Positions 34,816 to 43,700 of a stretch of DNA of 53,753 bases are shown one piece after another. The translations under genes were made by a program, and so were the position numbers. How positions within the stretch are numbered: position 1 is the stretch's first letter; each line of letters starts with the position of its first letter. Source of the DNA: Halobacterium sp. KA-4 (GTDB lineage: Archaea; Halobacteriota; Halobacteria; Halobacteriales; Halobacteriaceae). The notes beneath the pieces were generated by a model that saw only the letters and a list, made by a program, of their open reading frames with translations, did not search any database and was not told where the DNA came from. The DNA lies in assembly GCF_021028995.1 (NCBI RefSeq), contig NZ_JAJJZG010000019.1:1-53753 (forward strand). Reading direction: 5' to 3'.

Positions 34816-35016
34816 TCACGCCGGCGCGAGTAGCCTGTACAGGCCGACGAAAAAACTCGTCACTAGGAGGCCGCCCCCGGTGACGACGAGCAGTCGCGAC
34901 AGGTCGAGTATGGCGACGAAGAGAGATTCGGGGACCAACACGCCGAGCGCGACGATGAACAACCCAACCCAGAACACCTCGTTTCGCTGGTAGAGTCCCA
35001 CAAGCGTCTCTCTCAT
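34816..35016 (-). CDS. Small two-helix membrane protein
   Basis: 66 residues from the ATG at 35016: MRETLVGLYQRNEVFWVGLF, then two hydrophobic segments (VGLFIVALGVLVPESLFVAI and LLVVTGGGLLVTSFFVGLYR). Longer upstream readings include basic, non-membrane sequence overlapping the divergent aldo/keto reductase promoter and are rejected. No homologue with a function is recognised. It converges on the alcohol dehydrogenase gene, 35 bp away. Confidence 0.6.
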   Translation of the reverse strand: MRETLVGLYQRNEVFWVGLFIVALGVLVPESLFVAILDLSRLLVVTGGGLLVTSFFVGLYRLLAPA

Positions 35017-35140
35017 ATGGTTACTGACCGGAGATGGGGCATAAGCGTTCGTTCTGTGAGACACTCGTGCCAGCCCGAACCGAGTGGGCTTGCCGCTTGC
35101 CGCACGCTTTTTCGGGCGGTGGACGTATCGTACAACGAAT

Positions 35141-36148
35141 ATGAGCGACTCCGACGACGGGCTCGGGTTCGTCCAGTTCGGCGACACCGGCCTCCAGACC
35201 AGCGAGTTGCAGTTCGGGACGTGGCGATTCGGCAAAGAAACCGAGGAGGGGAACGTCGAAATCGGCGAGAAGCGCGCGAAGAAACTGCTGGACGCGTACG
35301 CCGACGCGGGCGGGCGCTACATCGACACAGCCGACGTCTACGGTGGCGGGAAGAGCGAGGAGTGGATTGGCGACTGGCTCGCCGACCGCGACCGCGAGCG
35401 CTACACCATCGCCTCCAAGATTTACTGGCAGATTCGAGAGGGCGACCCGAACAGCCGCGGGAACAACCGAAAGAACATTCGTGACCGCGTGGACGCCATC
35501 CTCGACCGTCTCGGCACGGACTACATCGACGTCCTGTACATCCACCGCTGGGACGACCAAACGCCGACACGCGAGCTGATGCGGACACTGAACGGCCTCG
35601 TCGAGGCTGGGAAGGTCCACTACATTGGCGCGTCGACGCTGCGGCCGAACGCATGGAAGGTCGCGCAGGCGAACGAACTCGCGCGCAGCGAGGGCTGGGA
35701 GCCGTTCACGGTGCTCCAGCCGCGGTACAACCTCGTCGACCGCGAAATCGAGGGGGACTACCTCGAGATGGCGCGCAGCGAGGGGCTGGCGGTCTGCCCG
35801 TGGAGCCCGCTCGGCCAGGGCTTCCTCACCGGAAAGTACGACCGCGAAGACGGACTCACCGGAGAATCCCGTGCGAGCGAGTCCTCGCGCTTTGAGGAGA
35901 ACTACCTCACCGAGGAGAACTTCGCAGTCCACGACGTGCTCGACGAGATCGGCGACGAGGTCGACGCGTCGCCCGCGCAGGTCGCGCTCGCGTGGCTGAC
36001 TCATCGCGACGGCGTTACCGCACCTATCGTCGGCGCACGCACCGTCGACCAACTGGAGGAGAATCTCGCGGCCGCGGCCATCGACCTCTCCGACGAGCAG
36101 GTCGACCGACTCACCGAAGCCAAGGGAGGTCCGTACGCCGGCCTCTGA
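35141..36148 (+). CDS. Aldo/keto reductase
   Basis: A 335-residue TIM-barrel oxidoreductase using NADPH. The catalytic tetrad is present: D62 and Y67 (RYIDTADVYGGGKSEEWIG), K93 (TIASKIYW) and H135 (DVLYIHRWD). Cofactor-binding segments are CPWSPLGQGFLTGKY and APIVGARTVDQLEENLAA. The ATG at 35141 gives MSDSDDGLGFVQFGDTGLQT; the reading from 35084 would pass through the promoter. It belongs to the bacterial YghZ/YajO-like group acting on small aldehydes. The promoter region is shared with the divergent small membrane protein. There is no operon partner. Confidence 0.9.
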   Translation: MSDSDDGLGFVQFGDTGLQTSELQFGTWRFGKETEEGNVEIGEKRAKKLLDAYADAGGRYIDTADVYGGGKSEEWIGDWLADRDRERYTIASKIYWQIREGDPNSRGNNRKNIRDRVDAILDRLGTDYIDVLYIHRWDDQTPTRELMRTLNGLVEAGKVHYIGASTLRPNAWKVAQANELARSEGWEPFTVLQPRYNLVDREIEGDYLEMARSEGLAVCPWSPLGQGFLTGKYDREDGLTGESRASESSRFEENYLTEENFAVHDVLDEIGDEVDASPAQVALAWLTHRDGVTAPIVGARTVDQLEENLAAAAIDLSDEQVDRLTEAKGGPYAGL

Positions 36149-36229
36149 ATTCGGCGACTCGCGGCTTCTGACGCGCTATTTTTCGAGACGGCAGCGCCTC
36201 ACTAGATATGTTTGGTTAATCGTTGTGTA

Positions 36230-36312
36230 GTAAACACTATTACGCCCGCATATGTATTCTTCTTCGTAGAATTAGACTCGGTTAAAGACAATTATGGAGT
36301 GTAATAGTTTAC
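36230..36312. promoter_or_regulatory. Inverted GTAAAC/TATTAC motif pair upstream of the RCK-domain gene
   Basis: GTAAACACTATTAC (36230-36243) and, inverted, GTAATAGTTTAC (36301-36312) lie in the 210-bp AT-rich leader of the next gene. They differ only by two extra bases in the centre. The pair may be operator half-sites or a fold-back; function is inferred from position. Confidence 0.35.
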
Positions 36313-36358
36313 GTCCGTCGAGTAAAATACTGGGCGGCATTAGCGAAGGGGTCGTGCT

Positions 36359-37117
36359 GTGAAGCACTCGTTGGACACGCCGCTCCGGGCTGTCGTCCGC
36401 CGGCAACTCCTCCGTCAGCTGCTGCGCCCCGTCGCAGCGTTCGCCACGGTCGTCGCAATCGGTGTGGCCGGGTTCAGCTCACTGGGCGGAATCGGTGTCG
36501 TCGACGCGCTGTTCTGGCTGCTCGACCCCACCAGCATCGAACTCCACTTCGAGGCCCACGACGGCCCCGAGACGCTCGTGAAAGCATACGCCGTGGTCGT
36601 ACTCTCCGGGCTCGTCGTCGCCGGGCTCTGGATCGGCGAGACCGTGCTGTCGGCGGCGTTCGGCGGCCAAATCCAAACGGAACTGAAACACATGCAAATC
36701 GAACAAGCAGTCGCGGACCTCCGCGGCCACGTCATCATCTGCGGGTACGGCACGTTCGGGAAAACCATCGCGCGGGCGCTCCAGGAGACCGACCGGGACG
36801 TCGTCGTCATCGAGTCACAGGACGCCGAGTTCCAGCGCGCACTCGACGACGACCTCCTCGCGATTCAGGGCGACGCCCGCCGCGAGGAGACGTTGACAGA
36901 CGCAGGCGTCGAGCGGGCCGGCGTCGTCGTCGGTGCTATCGACGACTCGAACGCGAACATTCAGATTGCGATGAACGCCAGCCAAATCGCGCCGACTGTT
37001 CGACTCGTCGTGCGCGTCGGCGACGAAACCTACGAGCAACTCGCGCGCCGCGCGGGCGCTGATCGCGTCATCATCCCAGAGGTCGCTAGCGCCGAACAGG
37101 TCACGTCGACGCTCTAG
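36359..37117 (+). CDS. Membrane protein with RCK/TrkA-N domain, no potassium selectivity filter
   Basis: 252 residues, GTG start at 36359. Two membrane segments (VAAFATVVAIGVAGFSSLGG and AYAVVVLSGLVVAGLWIGET) flank a loop reading ALFWLLDPTSIELHFEAHDG. A TrkA-N Rossmann domain follows, with GYGTFGKTIARAL (129-141) and the acidic strand end VVVIESQD that binds NAD ribose. Potassium channels of this topology have TVGYG or a close variant in the loop; none is present here. The WLLDPTS loop recalls CASTOR/POLLUX-type channels. It may therefore be a ligand-gated channel of different selectivity or a non-conducting sensor. The stop overlaps the convergent NmrA-like gene by 4 bp. Confidence 0.75.
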   Translation: MKHSLDTPLRAVVRRQLLRQLLRPVAAFATVVAIGVAGFSSLGGIGVVDALFWLLDPTSIELHFEAHDGPETLVKAYAVVVLSGLVVAGLWIGETVLSAAFGGQIQTELKHMQIEQAVADLRGHVIICGYGTFGKTIARALQETDRDVVVIESQDAEFQRALDDDLLAIQGDARREETLTDAGVERAGVVVGAIDDSNANIQIAMNASQIAPTVRLVVRVGDETYEQLARRAGADRVIIPEVASAEQVTSTL

Positions 37118-37752
37118 TAGCCGGTGCCGAGGTAGGTGTGGACGTGGTCCCCGGATTCGAGTTCGTCGACGAACGCCACCGCGAAGTCCTCCATCGAGAT
37201 GTAGCTCTCGCCGTCCTCGTCGGCGACGAGTTCGCCTTCCGCTGTCCGGTACTCGCCCGTTCGTTCGCCAGGTTCGATGAGTGCCGCGGGGGCGACGTAC
37301 GTCCAGTTGAGGTCGTCAGCAGCCTCGAATACCTGGTAGGCTTCGATGGCCGCACGCGCCACCGGCTCCCATTCCTCGGGGAACTCTTCCGTCTCGATGA
37401 GGCGGGTGTCAGGAGCGACGTGGAGACCGCCCGCGCCGCCCGTCCACACGAGCCGGTCGACGCCCGCGTCTCGCATTCCCTCGACGACGGCTTCCGCCAT
37501 CTCGACGAGCACCCCTGGGTCTTCGTCCTCGCTAGGACCGAGTGCGGACGCGACTGCATCATGGCCCTCCGCGAGGTCCGCAATATCGATATGGTTGGTC
37601 GCGTCGCCGGCGACCGCCTCGAAGTCGGGATCGTCGATACCGTCGACGTGACCGCTCCGCGAGACGCCAGTGACGTTGTGCCCGCGATCGAGGAGTTCAT
37701 TCGCGATTCGCTGGCCGATTCGACCGCTCGCACCGAGGAGGAGTACGTCCAT
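37114..37752 (-). CDS. NAD(P)-binding Rossmann protein (NmrA/atypical SDR type)
   Basis: From the ATG at 37752 it has 212 residues: MDVLLLGASGRIGQRIANEL carries the GxxGxxG motif of atypical short-chain dehydrogenases. AVAGDATNHIDIADLAEGHD and LVWTGGAGGLHVAPDTRL are typical of the NmrA/YwnB-like group, which includes NADPH sensors and small reductases. The usual Tyr-x3-Lys catalytic pair is not evident. The start at 37803 adds non-family residues and is rejected. It ends head-to-head against the RCK-domain gene with a 4-bp overlap of stops. Confidence 0.85.
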   Translation of the reverse strand: MDVLLLGASGRIGQRIANELLDRGHNVTGVSRSGHVDGIDDPDFEAVAGDATNHIDIADLAEGHDAVASALGPSEDEDPGVLVEMAEAVVEGMRDAGVDRLVWTGGAGGLHVAPDTRLIETEEFPEEWEPVARAAIEAYQVFEAADDLNWTYVAPAALIEPGERTGEYRTAEGELVADEDGESYISMEDFAVAFVDELESGDHVHTYLGTGY

Positions 37753-37854
37753 GTCAGTTCCAATATTGTACAGTGAGCGACATAGGGTTTTGTGAAGGGG
37801 CACTCCACGGGATTGCGAAGCAACGAATAGTGACTGCGAAATTGGACGACGCGG

Positions 37855-38202
37855 CTACTGTACGGCTTTGACGGCAGCTTCCATTGCCGCCTCCTCATCC
37901 CCGAGGTCGTCGTAGGCGGTCTCATAGCGGTTTGCGAATTCCAGTGCACGCTCGAACGCTGGCTCCCGTTCGTCGAACGTCTCGATTGGTTCTTCGCGAT
38001 CGAACTCGTCGCGATTCCCACGAATCGCACCGGCCCGATACTGGTCCTCGTCGTGAGGCGAGGACGTCGACACCGGGAGCACGTGCACGCCGACGTCCTG
38101 GTCCTCTCGCACGAACAGCGTCGGATTCGTCGCTCGATACTTCTCGGTGATGTAGTCGGGATTCTCTACCTCGTGCCACTCCGCCGGCAAGGACGGCGCC
38201 AT
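37855..38202 (-). CDS. Small acidic protein, third gene of the parA cassette
   Basis: This 115-residue protein starts 42 bp after the preceding gene and is the last of three minus-strand genes behind parA. It opens MAPSLPAEWHEVENPDYITE, followed by TNPTLFVREDQDVGVHVLPV, a beta-rich core, and ends in a helical tail (FERALEFANRYETAYDDLGD). No DNA-binding motif is obvious. I do not recognise a named family. Its position suggests a role with ParA, but it could be an independent passenger. Confidence 0.65.
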   Translation of the reverse strand: MAPSLPAEWHEVENPDYITEKYRATNPTLFVREDQDVGVHVLPVSTSSPHDEDQYRAGAIRGNRDEFDREEPIETFDEREPAFERALEFANRYETAYDDLGDEEAAMEAAVKAVQ

Positions 38203-38244
38203 ACGTTCGCAACCGACGGCTGTGGCTTGTGTTTTCTGGCAGAC

Positions 38245-38667
38245 TCAGTCCTCGCGGCGCGCTTCCTGCACTGCCTCGGCGATTTCGTCGGGATGGTCGG
38301 CAGCGACACGGAGCACAGCGTCGTGGAGTTCGCGCTTCTCCTCGTTGCGGACGCCAGCCTCACGCAGCGTGCGCACGACATCCAAGTCGAGGGTATCTTC
38401 GAGCGCGGTCCACGCCTCCGGCCGCGCGTACATCGGCGCCTGCTTAACGTCGCCGTACTCGAACGCCGGCGTCTCGCTAGTCGTGTCCTCGGACGTCTCG
38501 TCCGATTTTCCGTCCTGATCGGTCGAAGATTCGGACGCGGCACCGCTAACGTCCACTCCCTCGTCGGCCTCGTTCTCGGCTGCTGCTGGCTCGTCGTCGT
38601 GCTCATTCGCCGTGTCGTCCCGGTCCATGTGCTCCTGTTCGGCGGCTTCGAGGTCGTCGAATCCCAT
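38245..38667 (-). CDS. Acidic ParA-partner candidate, overlapping parA
   Basis: 140 residues. The ATG overlaps the TAA of parA by one base (TAATG), so translation is coupled. The first 70 residues are highly acidic and disordered-looking. The rest is a compact helical domain: FEYGDVKQAPMYARPEAWTA, LDLDVVRTLREAGVRNEEKR, ELHDAVLRVAADHPDEIAEA. In bacterial and archaeal partition systems the gene after parA encodes the centromere-binding partner. This domain is small enough to be a novel adaptor, but I see no ribbon-helix-helix or helix-turn-helix with confidence. Confidence 0.7.
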   Translation of the reverse strand: MGFDDLEAAEQEHMDRDDTANEHDDEPAAAENEADEGVDVSGAASESSTDQDGKSDETSEDTTSETPAFEYGDVKQAPMYARPEAWTALEDTLDLDVVRTLREAGVRNEEKRELHDAVLRVAADHPDEIAEAVQEARRED

Positions 38668-39542
38668 TAGCGAGTCACCTCCCCACGTTCGACGATGGCC
38701 GCAAGTTCATCGTACGCCCCGAGTTGGTCGCACCCGGGGTCGTAGTCGCGCAGCGGCACGCCCTCCTGGTGGGCGTCGTCGATGGCCGCACGATATCGAA
38801 TACCCGGGAGGTCACCGTCGTAGTCCCCATCGTCGATGGCCGCCCAGTCCTCTTCGGAGAGGTACGCGAAGTTCGGGACGAGGTGGTCGATGGCGTCCCG
38901 TGTCGTAATCTCGCGGAGGAGTTTGCGGTCTCGGGTCGACTGGTCGATGCGCTTGCGGAGGTCGGAGGGAACGACTGCGAGGATGTTCAACTCGAAGTAC
39001 TCGCGGGCTTCTTGGACGAGTCGGTCGAGCGTGTTCGTCAGGCCGGTTTCGTAGCCGTTCTCCGGGCGAAGTGGAATGATGAGGTTTCCGGTGGCGTACA
39101 TCGCGTTGTCGTTGAGTTTCCCGCGGTTGGCGGGACAGTCAATGACTATGTAGTCGTACTCCTCGCCGAGCAGTGGGTCAACGAGGTCTCGTTTCAGCCG
39201 CGTCGTCCCCATGGTCGCCTCCTTGAGCGCGGACTGCACGCTCTCTAGGTCCTCGTGCGCGGGGAAGAGGTCCAGTCCCTCCGCGACGTCGACGACGTAC
39301 TCGCGTGGGTCCTCCCCTTCGAGCAGTACAGCTTCGGCGTGGTTGCCGCCGTCGCCGTCGGTGCTGTTGTACTCGTCGTCGAACCCGAGGTTGAGCGTCA
39401 TGTGCCCGTTGTCGTCGAGGTCGACGACGAGCGCGCGCTCGTTGCGGTGTGCGAGCTCGCGCGCGAGGTTGAGCGCGGTGGTCGTTTTCGCGAAGCCTCC
39501 CTTCAGGATGCCGACGCTGACAGCGCGTGGTTCCGTTTGCAT
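38667..39542 (-). CDS. parA: ParA-family partition ATPase
   Basis: A 291-residue deviant Walker ATPase that segregates plasmids or chromosomes. The P-loop is KGGFAKTT (14-21) with the signature first Lys; VDLDDNGHMTLNL follows, and the Walker B strand is DYIVIDCPANRGK. The C-terminus is long and acidic, without an N-terminal helix-turn-helix, which places it with type Ib-like or haloarchaeal plasmid ParA proteins that do not bind operators themselves. It is the first gene of a leftward cassette of three. Its upstream region holds TAGGTACCTA repeats, which are good candidates for the centromere or operator of the system. Confidence 0.9.
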   Translation of the reverse strand: MQTEPRAVSVGILKGGFAKTTTALNLARELAHRNERALVVDLDDNGHMTLNLGFDDEYNSTDGDGGNHAEAVLLEGEDPREYVVDVAEGLDLFPAHEDLESVQSALKEATMGTTRLKRDLVDPLLGEEYDYIVIDCPANRGKLNDNAMYATGNLIIPLRPENGYETGLTNTLDRLVQEAREYFELNILAVVPSDLRKRIDQSTRDRKLLREITTRDAIDHLVPNFAYLSEEDWAAIDDGDYDGDLPGIRYRAAIDDAHQEGVPLRDYDPGCDQLGAYDELAAIVERGEVTR

Positions 39543-39558
39543 TGTTTACCTCGTCAGA

Positions 39559-39590
39559 GATAGGTACCTATTGTAACTGAGGTACCTACG
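39559..39590. repeat. TAGGTACCTA repeat pair just upstream of parA
   Basis: GATAGGTACCTATT (39559-39572) is followed after 6 bp by GAGGTACCTACG (39579-39590). The first contains the perfect palindrome TAGGTACCTA; the second keeps GGTACCTA. They lie 17-48 bp upstream of the parA ATG at 39542, where a repressor would block transcription. Confidence 0.75.
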
Positions 39591-39635
39591 CTGAGTCAGG
39601 CGAGGATTCCGCGTCGTCCGGCATAAAACAACGGG

Positions 39636-39712
39636 AATAGGTAGCCCAGGTAGCTGGACGAGGTGAGCTAGATACACCAACTAGCTCAGGTGGGATAGGT
39701 ACCTAAGGTATC
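39636..39712. repeat. Second block of GGTA(CC)-type repeats upstream of parA
   Basis: Includes AATAGGTAGC (39637-39646), CCAGGTAGCTGG (39647-39658), the TGAGCTAG/CTAGCTCA inverted repeat, and GATAGGTACCTAAGGTATCT (39694-39713). The last repeats the 12-mer GATAGGTACCTA exactly. The block is separated from the first pair by about 45 bp. Confidence 0.7.
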
Positions 39713-40518
39713 TCACCTCCCTTGCCTGCACGTGTGGGTGGTGAGAGTCGCCCACAGATTCCGCCAGCGCTCGGCGTGCGACTCGTCGACGAACGCCACA
39801 AGTCTGCGAGACGGTGACGAAGCCGCCCCGGTATCACTCGTAACCGCCCCCACACTACTTCGCTCACCCTGCGGAGTTCGCTCGTCGAGGCCTCGAAAGG
39901 CGACGCCTTTCGGTGGCTTCGACGTGGTTCTCACCGTCAATTGCCGGAAGCCGGTGGTGCACCACCCATTCCGTCGGCCGTCTAGGTCGTAGACTCCACC
40001 AGTCAGGGTCGGGCTACTGTGGCTTTGCTCGTGTTCGAGGAGGCGCTCCGCGCGGCCGTGTGCTGAATCAGCGCCGCCGCCCCACGGCGGCGTCGAACGG
40101 CGCGTCAGCGGAAGCGACGCAGTGGCGACAACCACAGGGCCACCTACAGAATTAATATCGCGAAATGTAGTTTATAGACCGGCTGAGTGGGCGAGTCGTC
40201 GCCGGAACAGGGAGTAACAGGACGAAGGCCAGAGTAACCGGGCGGCTGTGCTCCGTGGAGCACGGTGAATCGAGCCAGTCAACCAGACTACTGCCGGGGC
40301 GTCGACCACCGACGCGACGTCGACCTCGACCAATTCGTGCGTCGGAGGCGCATCCCCCGCAGCTGAAGAGTGGGGCGCTCTGGATACGGTCGGTTGCCGG
40401 ACTGGGAATCGGCCGTACCGATCAACTGGAGCGAACGAGCTAGCTACTCGTGCTAGTGGGTGTCAATGGGTCGAGGACTCGATCGCGCGTCGCTGCCACG
40501 CACAGCGCTCGCCACCGT

Positions 40519-40546
40519 CGGCTGCCCTACCGCGGTAGGGCAGCCG
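40519..40546. repeat. 28-bp perfect GC-rich palindrome
   Basis: CGGCTGCCCTAC (40519-40530), CGCG (40531-40534), GTAGGGCAGCCG (40535-40546): no mismatch and no spacer. Short outer arms ACAGCG (40502-40507) and CGCTGT (40548-40553) add to the symmetry. It lies about 200 bp from the stop of the D-lactate-dehydrogenase-like gene. As RNA it would form a strong hairpin, but without a T-run on either side. Confidence 0.8.
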
Positions 40547-40750
40547 TACGCTGTCCGCGTGACTCGCTCACCGACCAGCGGAGCCTTCGGTAGGCCGTTG
40601 TGGGTTCACGCACGCACGCGCGTTGTCGACTGCAAACCAAGTCTGTAAATCCTATTCTGCGATATAGAGTTATCGTCGCGAGGTGGCAGTCGAGCAGCCG
40701 GCGAGAAACCACGAGAGGGGGGTGACGACGAGCGTCCGGAGTGCGAGCGG

Positions 40751-43700
40751 TTAGTTCTGGACGGCAGCCGCGAGCAGTTCGACAGGCGTCGGCGGACTCG
40801 CGCGGTCCTCGGGAACGAGGTCGGCAGCGTCGCGGGCGTCCTCGTCGAGCATGTCGCCGAGCTGGGTGCGACAGGACGCGCCGGGAGCAACCGCAAGTTC
40901 CCCGTCGCTGTCGTCGAGTTGGTCGACGAGGATGTCGCCGATGGCCTCGCTCATGGCGTGGTGTTCGGCTTCGTAGCCGAACGTCCCGGCCATCCCGCAG
41001 CACGTCGAGTCGACGGGGTCGGTGGCGTAGCCCGCGCGGCGCAGCACGCCGACCGCGTGGTGGTCTTTCTTCGTCGCCTTCTGGTGGCAGTGCCCGTGGT
41101 AGGACAGCGACGCGTCGGGCGTACTCCAGGCGATAGCGTCGTCCAGCCGGAACGCGTCCAGATACTCGCAGACGCCGTACGTGTTCGCGGCGAGCGTCTC
41201 GACGGCGTCACCCGAGAGCAAGTCCAGATAGTCGGATTGGAACATCACGGCGTCGGAGGGCTCGACGAGCACGACGTCCCAGCCCTCGGCGACCCGCGGT
41301 TCGAGCGCCGCGATGTTCTGTCGAGCGGTTTCGCGGGACTTGTCGAGGAAGCCCTTCGAGTGAGCGGGCCGGCCGCTATCGGTGCGGTCGGCGAGGTCGA
41401 CGTGGACGCCCGCGGCTTCCAAGACACGAACGGCGGCTTTCCCGATTTCGGGGTGGGCGTAGTTCGTGTACGTGTCCGGGAACAGCACGGCCTTCCGGTC
41501 GGCGTCGCCGGCGGGGACGGTGGTGCCGCCGCGCGCGTCGAACCAGTCCTGCAGGGTCTCGCGCTCGAAGCGCGGGAGCGAGCGCTCGCTGGCGATGCCG
41601 ACGGTCTTCTCCAGCACCGTGCGAGCGCCCGGCACCTTCGAGACGAGATTCGAGATGGGCGCGGTCGCGCTACCGAGCGCGGCGAGCGCGTCGACGTTCG
41701 CGAACAGCTTGTCGCGGACGCTGGCGCCCTCGCGCTGGTGGCGCTCGTGAGTGACCTCGGCTTTCATCTTCGCCATGTCGACCTCGCTGGGGCAGTCTTT
41801 CGCGCAGCCCTTGCAGCCCACGCAGAGGTCCAGCACTTCTTCGGCGAACTCGTCTCCGGTCGGGTCGTCGGGGAGGTCGCCGCTCATCGCCTGCCGGAGC
41901 ATGTTCGCGCGGCCCCGCGTCGACGTAATCTCCTCGTCTGCGGCGCGGTAGGTCGGACACATCACGCCGCCCGTGGTCTCCTGCTCGGTGCGGCAGCCCC
42001 CACAGCCGTGGCAGAGTTCGACCATCCCACGGAGGCCGTTCTCGTTGTCCCAGTTCAGGTTCGCGTCGAAGCCCGCGTCGAACTCGTAGTCGGGGCTGAA
42101 GCGGAGGTTCTCGGTCATGTCGACGTCCCCGCAGACCTGTCCGGGGTTCAGTATCCAGTCGGGGTCGAAGGCACTCTTGAGGTCGCGGAACGCGCCCCAG
42201 AGCTGGTCGCCGTACAGCTTGCGGTTCCACTGGGTGCGCGCGCGACCGTCGCCGTGCTCGCCGGAGACGCTCCCGCCGAACTCCACGACCACGTCGGTGA
42301 CGCGGTCGGCGATGTCCTCCATCGCCGCGAGCCCGGTCTCAGATTTGGTGTTCACGAGCGGGCGGACGTGGAGAACGCCCGGGCCAGCGTGCGCGTAGAA
42401 CGACGCGAACGTGTCGTTGTCTTCGAGAATCGCCTGGAAGCGCGTGACGAACTCCGAGAGGTGCTCGGGCGGAATCGCACAGTCCTCGATGAACGAGATG
42501 TGTTTCGCGTCGCTCGTGCGACCCAAGAGGATGGGCAACCCGGACTTGCGGAGCTTCCAGTAGGTCTCGCGCTCCTCGTCGTCGTGGGCGACGAGCGAGT
42601 CGAATGCGTACCGGTCGCCACCGCCGCTGGCGTCGGGCTCGCCGCCGTCGTGGCCGCCCTCCACGCGGTCGGCGACGAGGCTAGCGGTCTGCTCGCGGCC
42701 GTCCTCGTCGTTGGCGGCGTAGAACTCCACGAGCAGCGCGGCCCGCGTTCCCTCGGGAAGCAGCGCCACGACGTCCTCGAACTCCGCGGTCTCGCTGGCG
42801 AGGTCGATGAGCGTGTCGTCGATGAGCTCGACCGCCGCGGGGTCGTGGTCGAGGACGTGCGTGACGTCAGTGACGGCGTCGACGACGCTCTCGTACGTCA
42901 ATAGTGCGACCGACTTCGTCTCCGGAATCGGTTCCAGCGAGACCGTCGCTTCGGTGACGATGGCCAGCGTTCCCTCGCTGCCCGCGAGCAGGCGCGCGAG
43001 GTTCACGGTGCCATCTCGTGCTTCGTCGACGAGCCGGTCGAGGTTGTAGCCGGAGACGTTGCGCTTCATGTCCGGGAAGCGCGCTTCGACCTCGTCGGCG
43101 TGGTCGTCGAGGACGGCGACGACGCCCGCGTAGACGCGCGACAGGGGGTCGTCGGCGTTCGCGTCGGCGCGCTCTCGCAACTCGTCGACGGCCATCACGC
43201 CGAGCGTCGCGGTCGACCCGTCCGCGAGCACGACCTCACACGACTCGACGTACGCGTCGGTCTTCCCGTACTTCAGGGAGTGCGCGCCCGTGGAGTTGTT
43301 CCCGATAGCGCCGCCGACGGTGCTCCGGTTGCCCGCAGCGGGGTCGGGCGCGAACTTCAGGTCGTGGGGCGCGAGTCGCTGGTTCAGGTCTTCGAGGACC
43401 GTGCCCGCCTGCACACGGGCTTCCTGGCTGTCGGGGTCGACGTCGACGACGCCGTCCATGTGTCGCGTGAAGTCGAGGACGATGGCCTCGTTGACCGCCT
43501 GGCCCGCGAGGCTCGTGCCGCCGCCGCGGGGCAGCACGGGAATCTCGCGGGTGGCGCAGTAGTCGACGACCGCCGCGACGTCCTCGGTGTCGGTCGGGAA
43601 AACGACGCCGACCGGCGTCACCTCGTAGGCGGACGCGTCGGTCGCGTACAGTTGGCGCGTGTACGTGTCGAAGCGCACGTCGCCGGCGACGCGGTCGGCC

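Larger units (their letters stand above)
39543..40750. other. Gene-free parA upstream region with repeats and palindromes
   Basis: About 1.2 kb without a believable gene. From 39553 to 39715 it contains TAGGTACCTA repeats and an 8-bp-arm inverted repeat (TGAGCTAG at 39664-39671, CTAGCTCA at 39681-39688). A hairpin CGAAAGGC/GCCTTTCG lies at 39894-39912. The remainder is GC-rich; the frames are Arg- and Ser-rich, unlike the acidic proteome. The 28-bp palindrome at 40519-40546 lies in the right part. Candidate contents are a centromere, replication origin or structured RNA; none can be proven here. Confidence 0.5.

Noticed and set aside
39553-39715. Possible CRISPR array
   Set aside because: Repeats are short, palindromic and irregularly spaced, with no uniform spacers and no cas genes in the window.
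39713-40135. 140-codon minus-strand frame upstream of parA
   Set aside because: Arg/Ser-rich composition opposite to the acidic proteome, no domain, and it overlaps hairpins; non-coding is more likely.
40147-40700. Stable RNA such as RNase P or a riboswitch
   Set aside because: The conserved core motifs of RNase P, SRP RNA or cobalamin riboswitches were not found on either strand; no tRNA was seen anywhere in the window.
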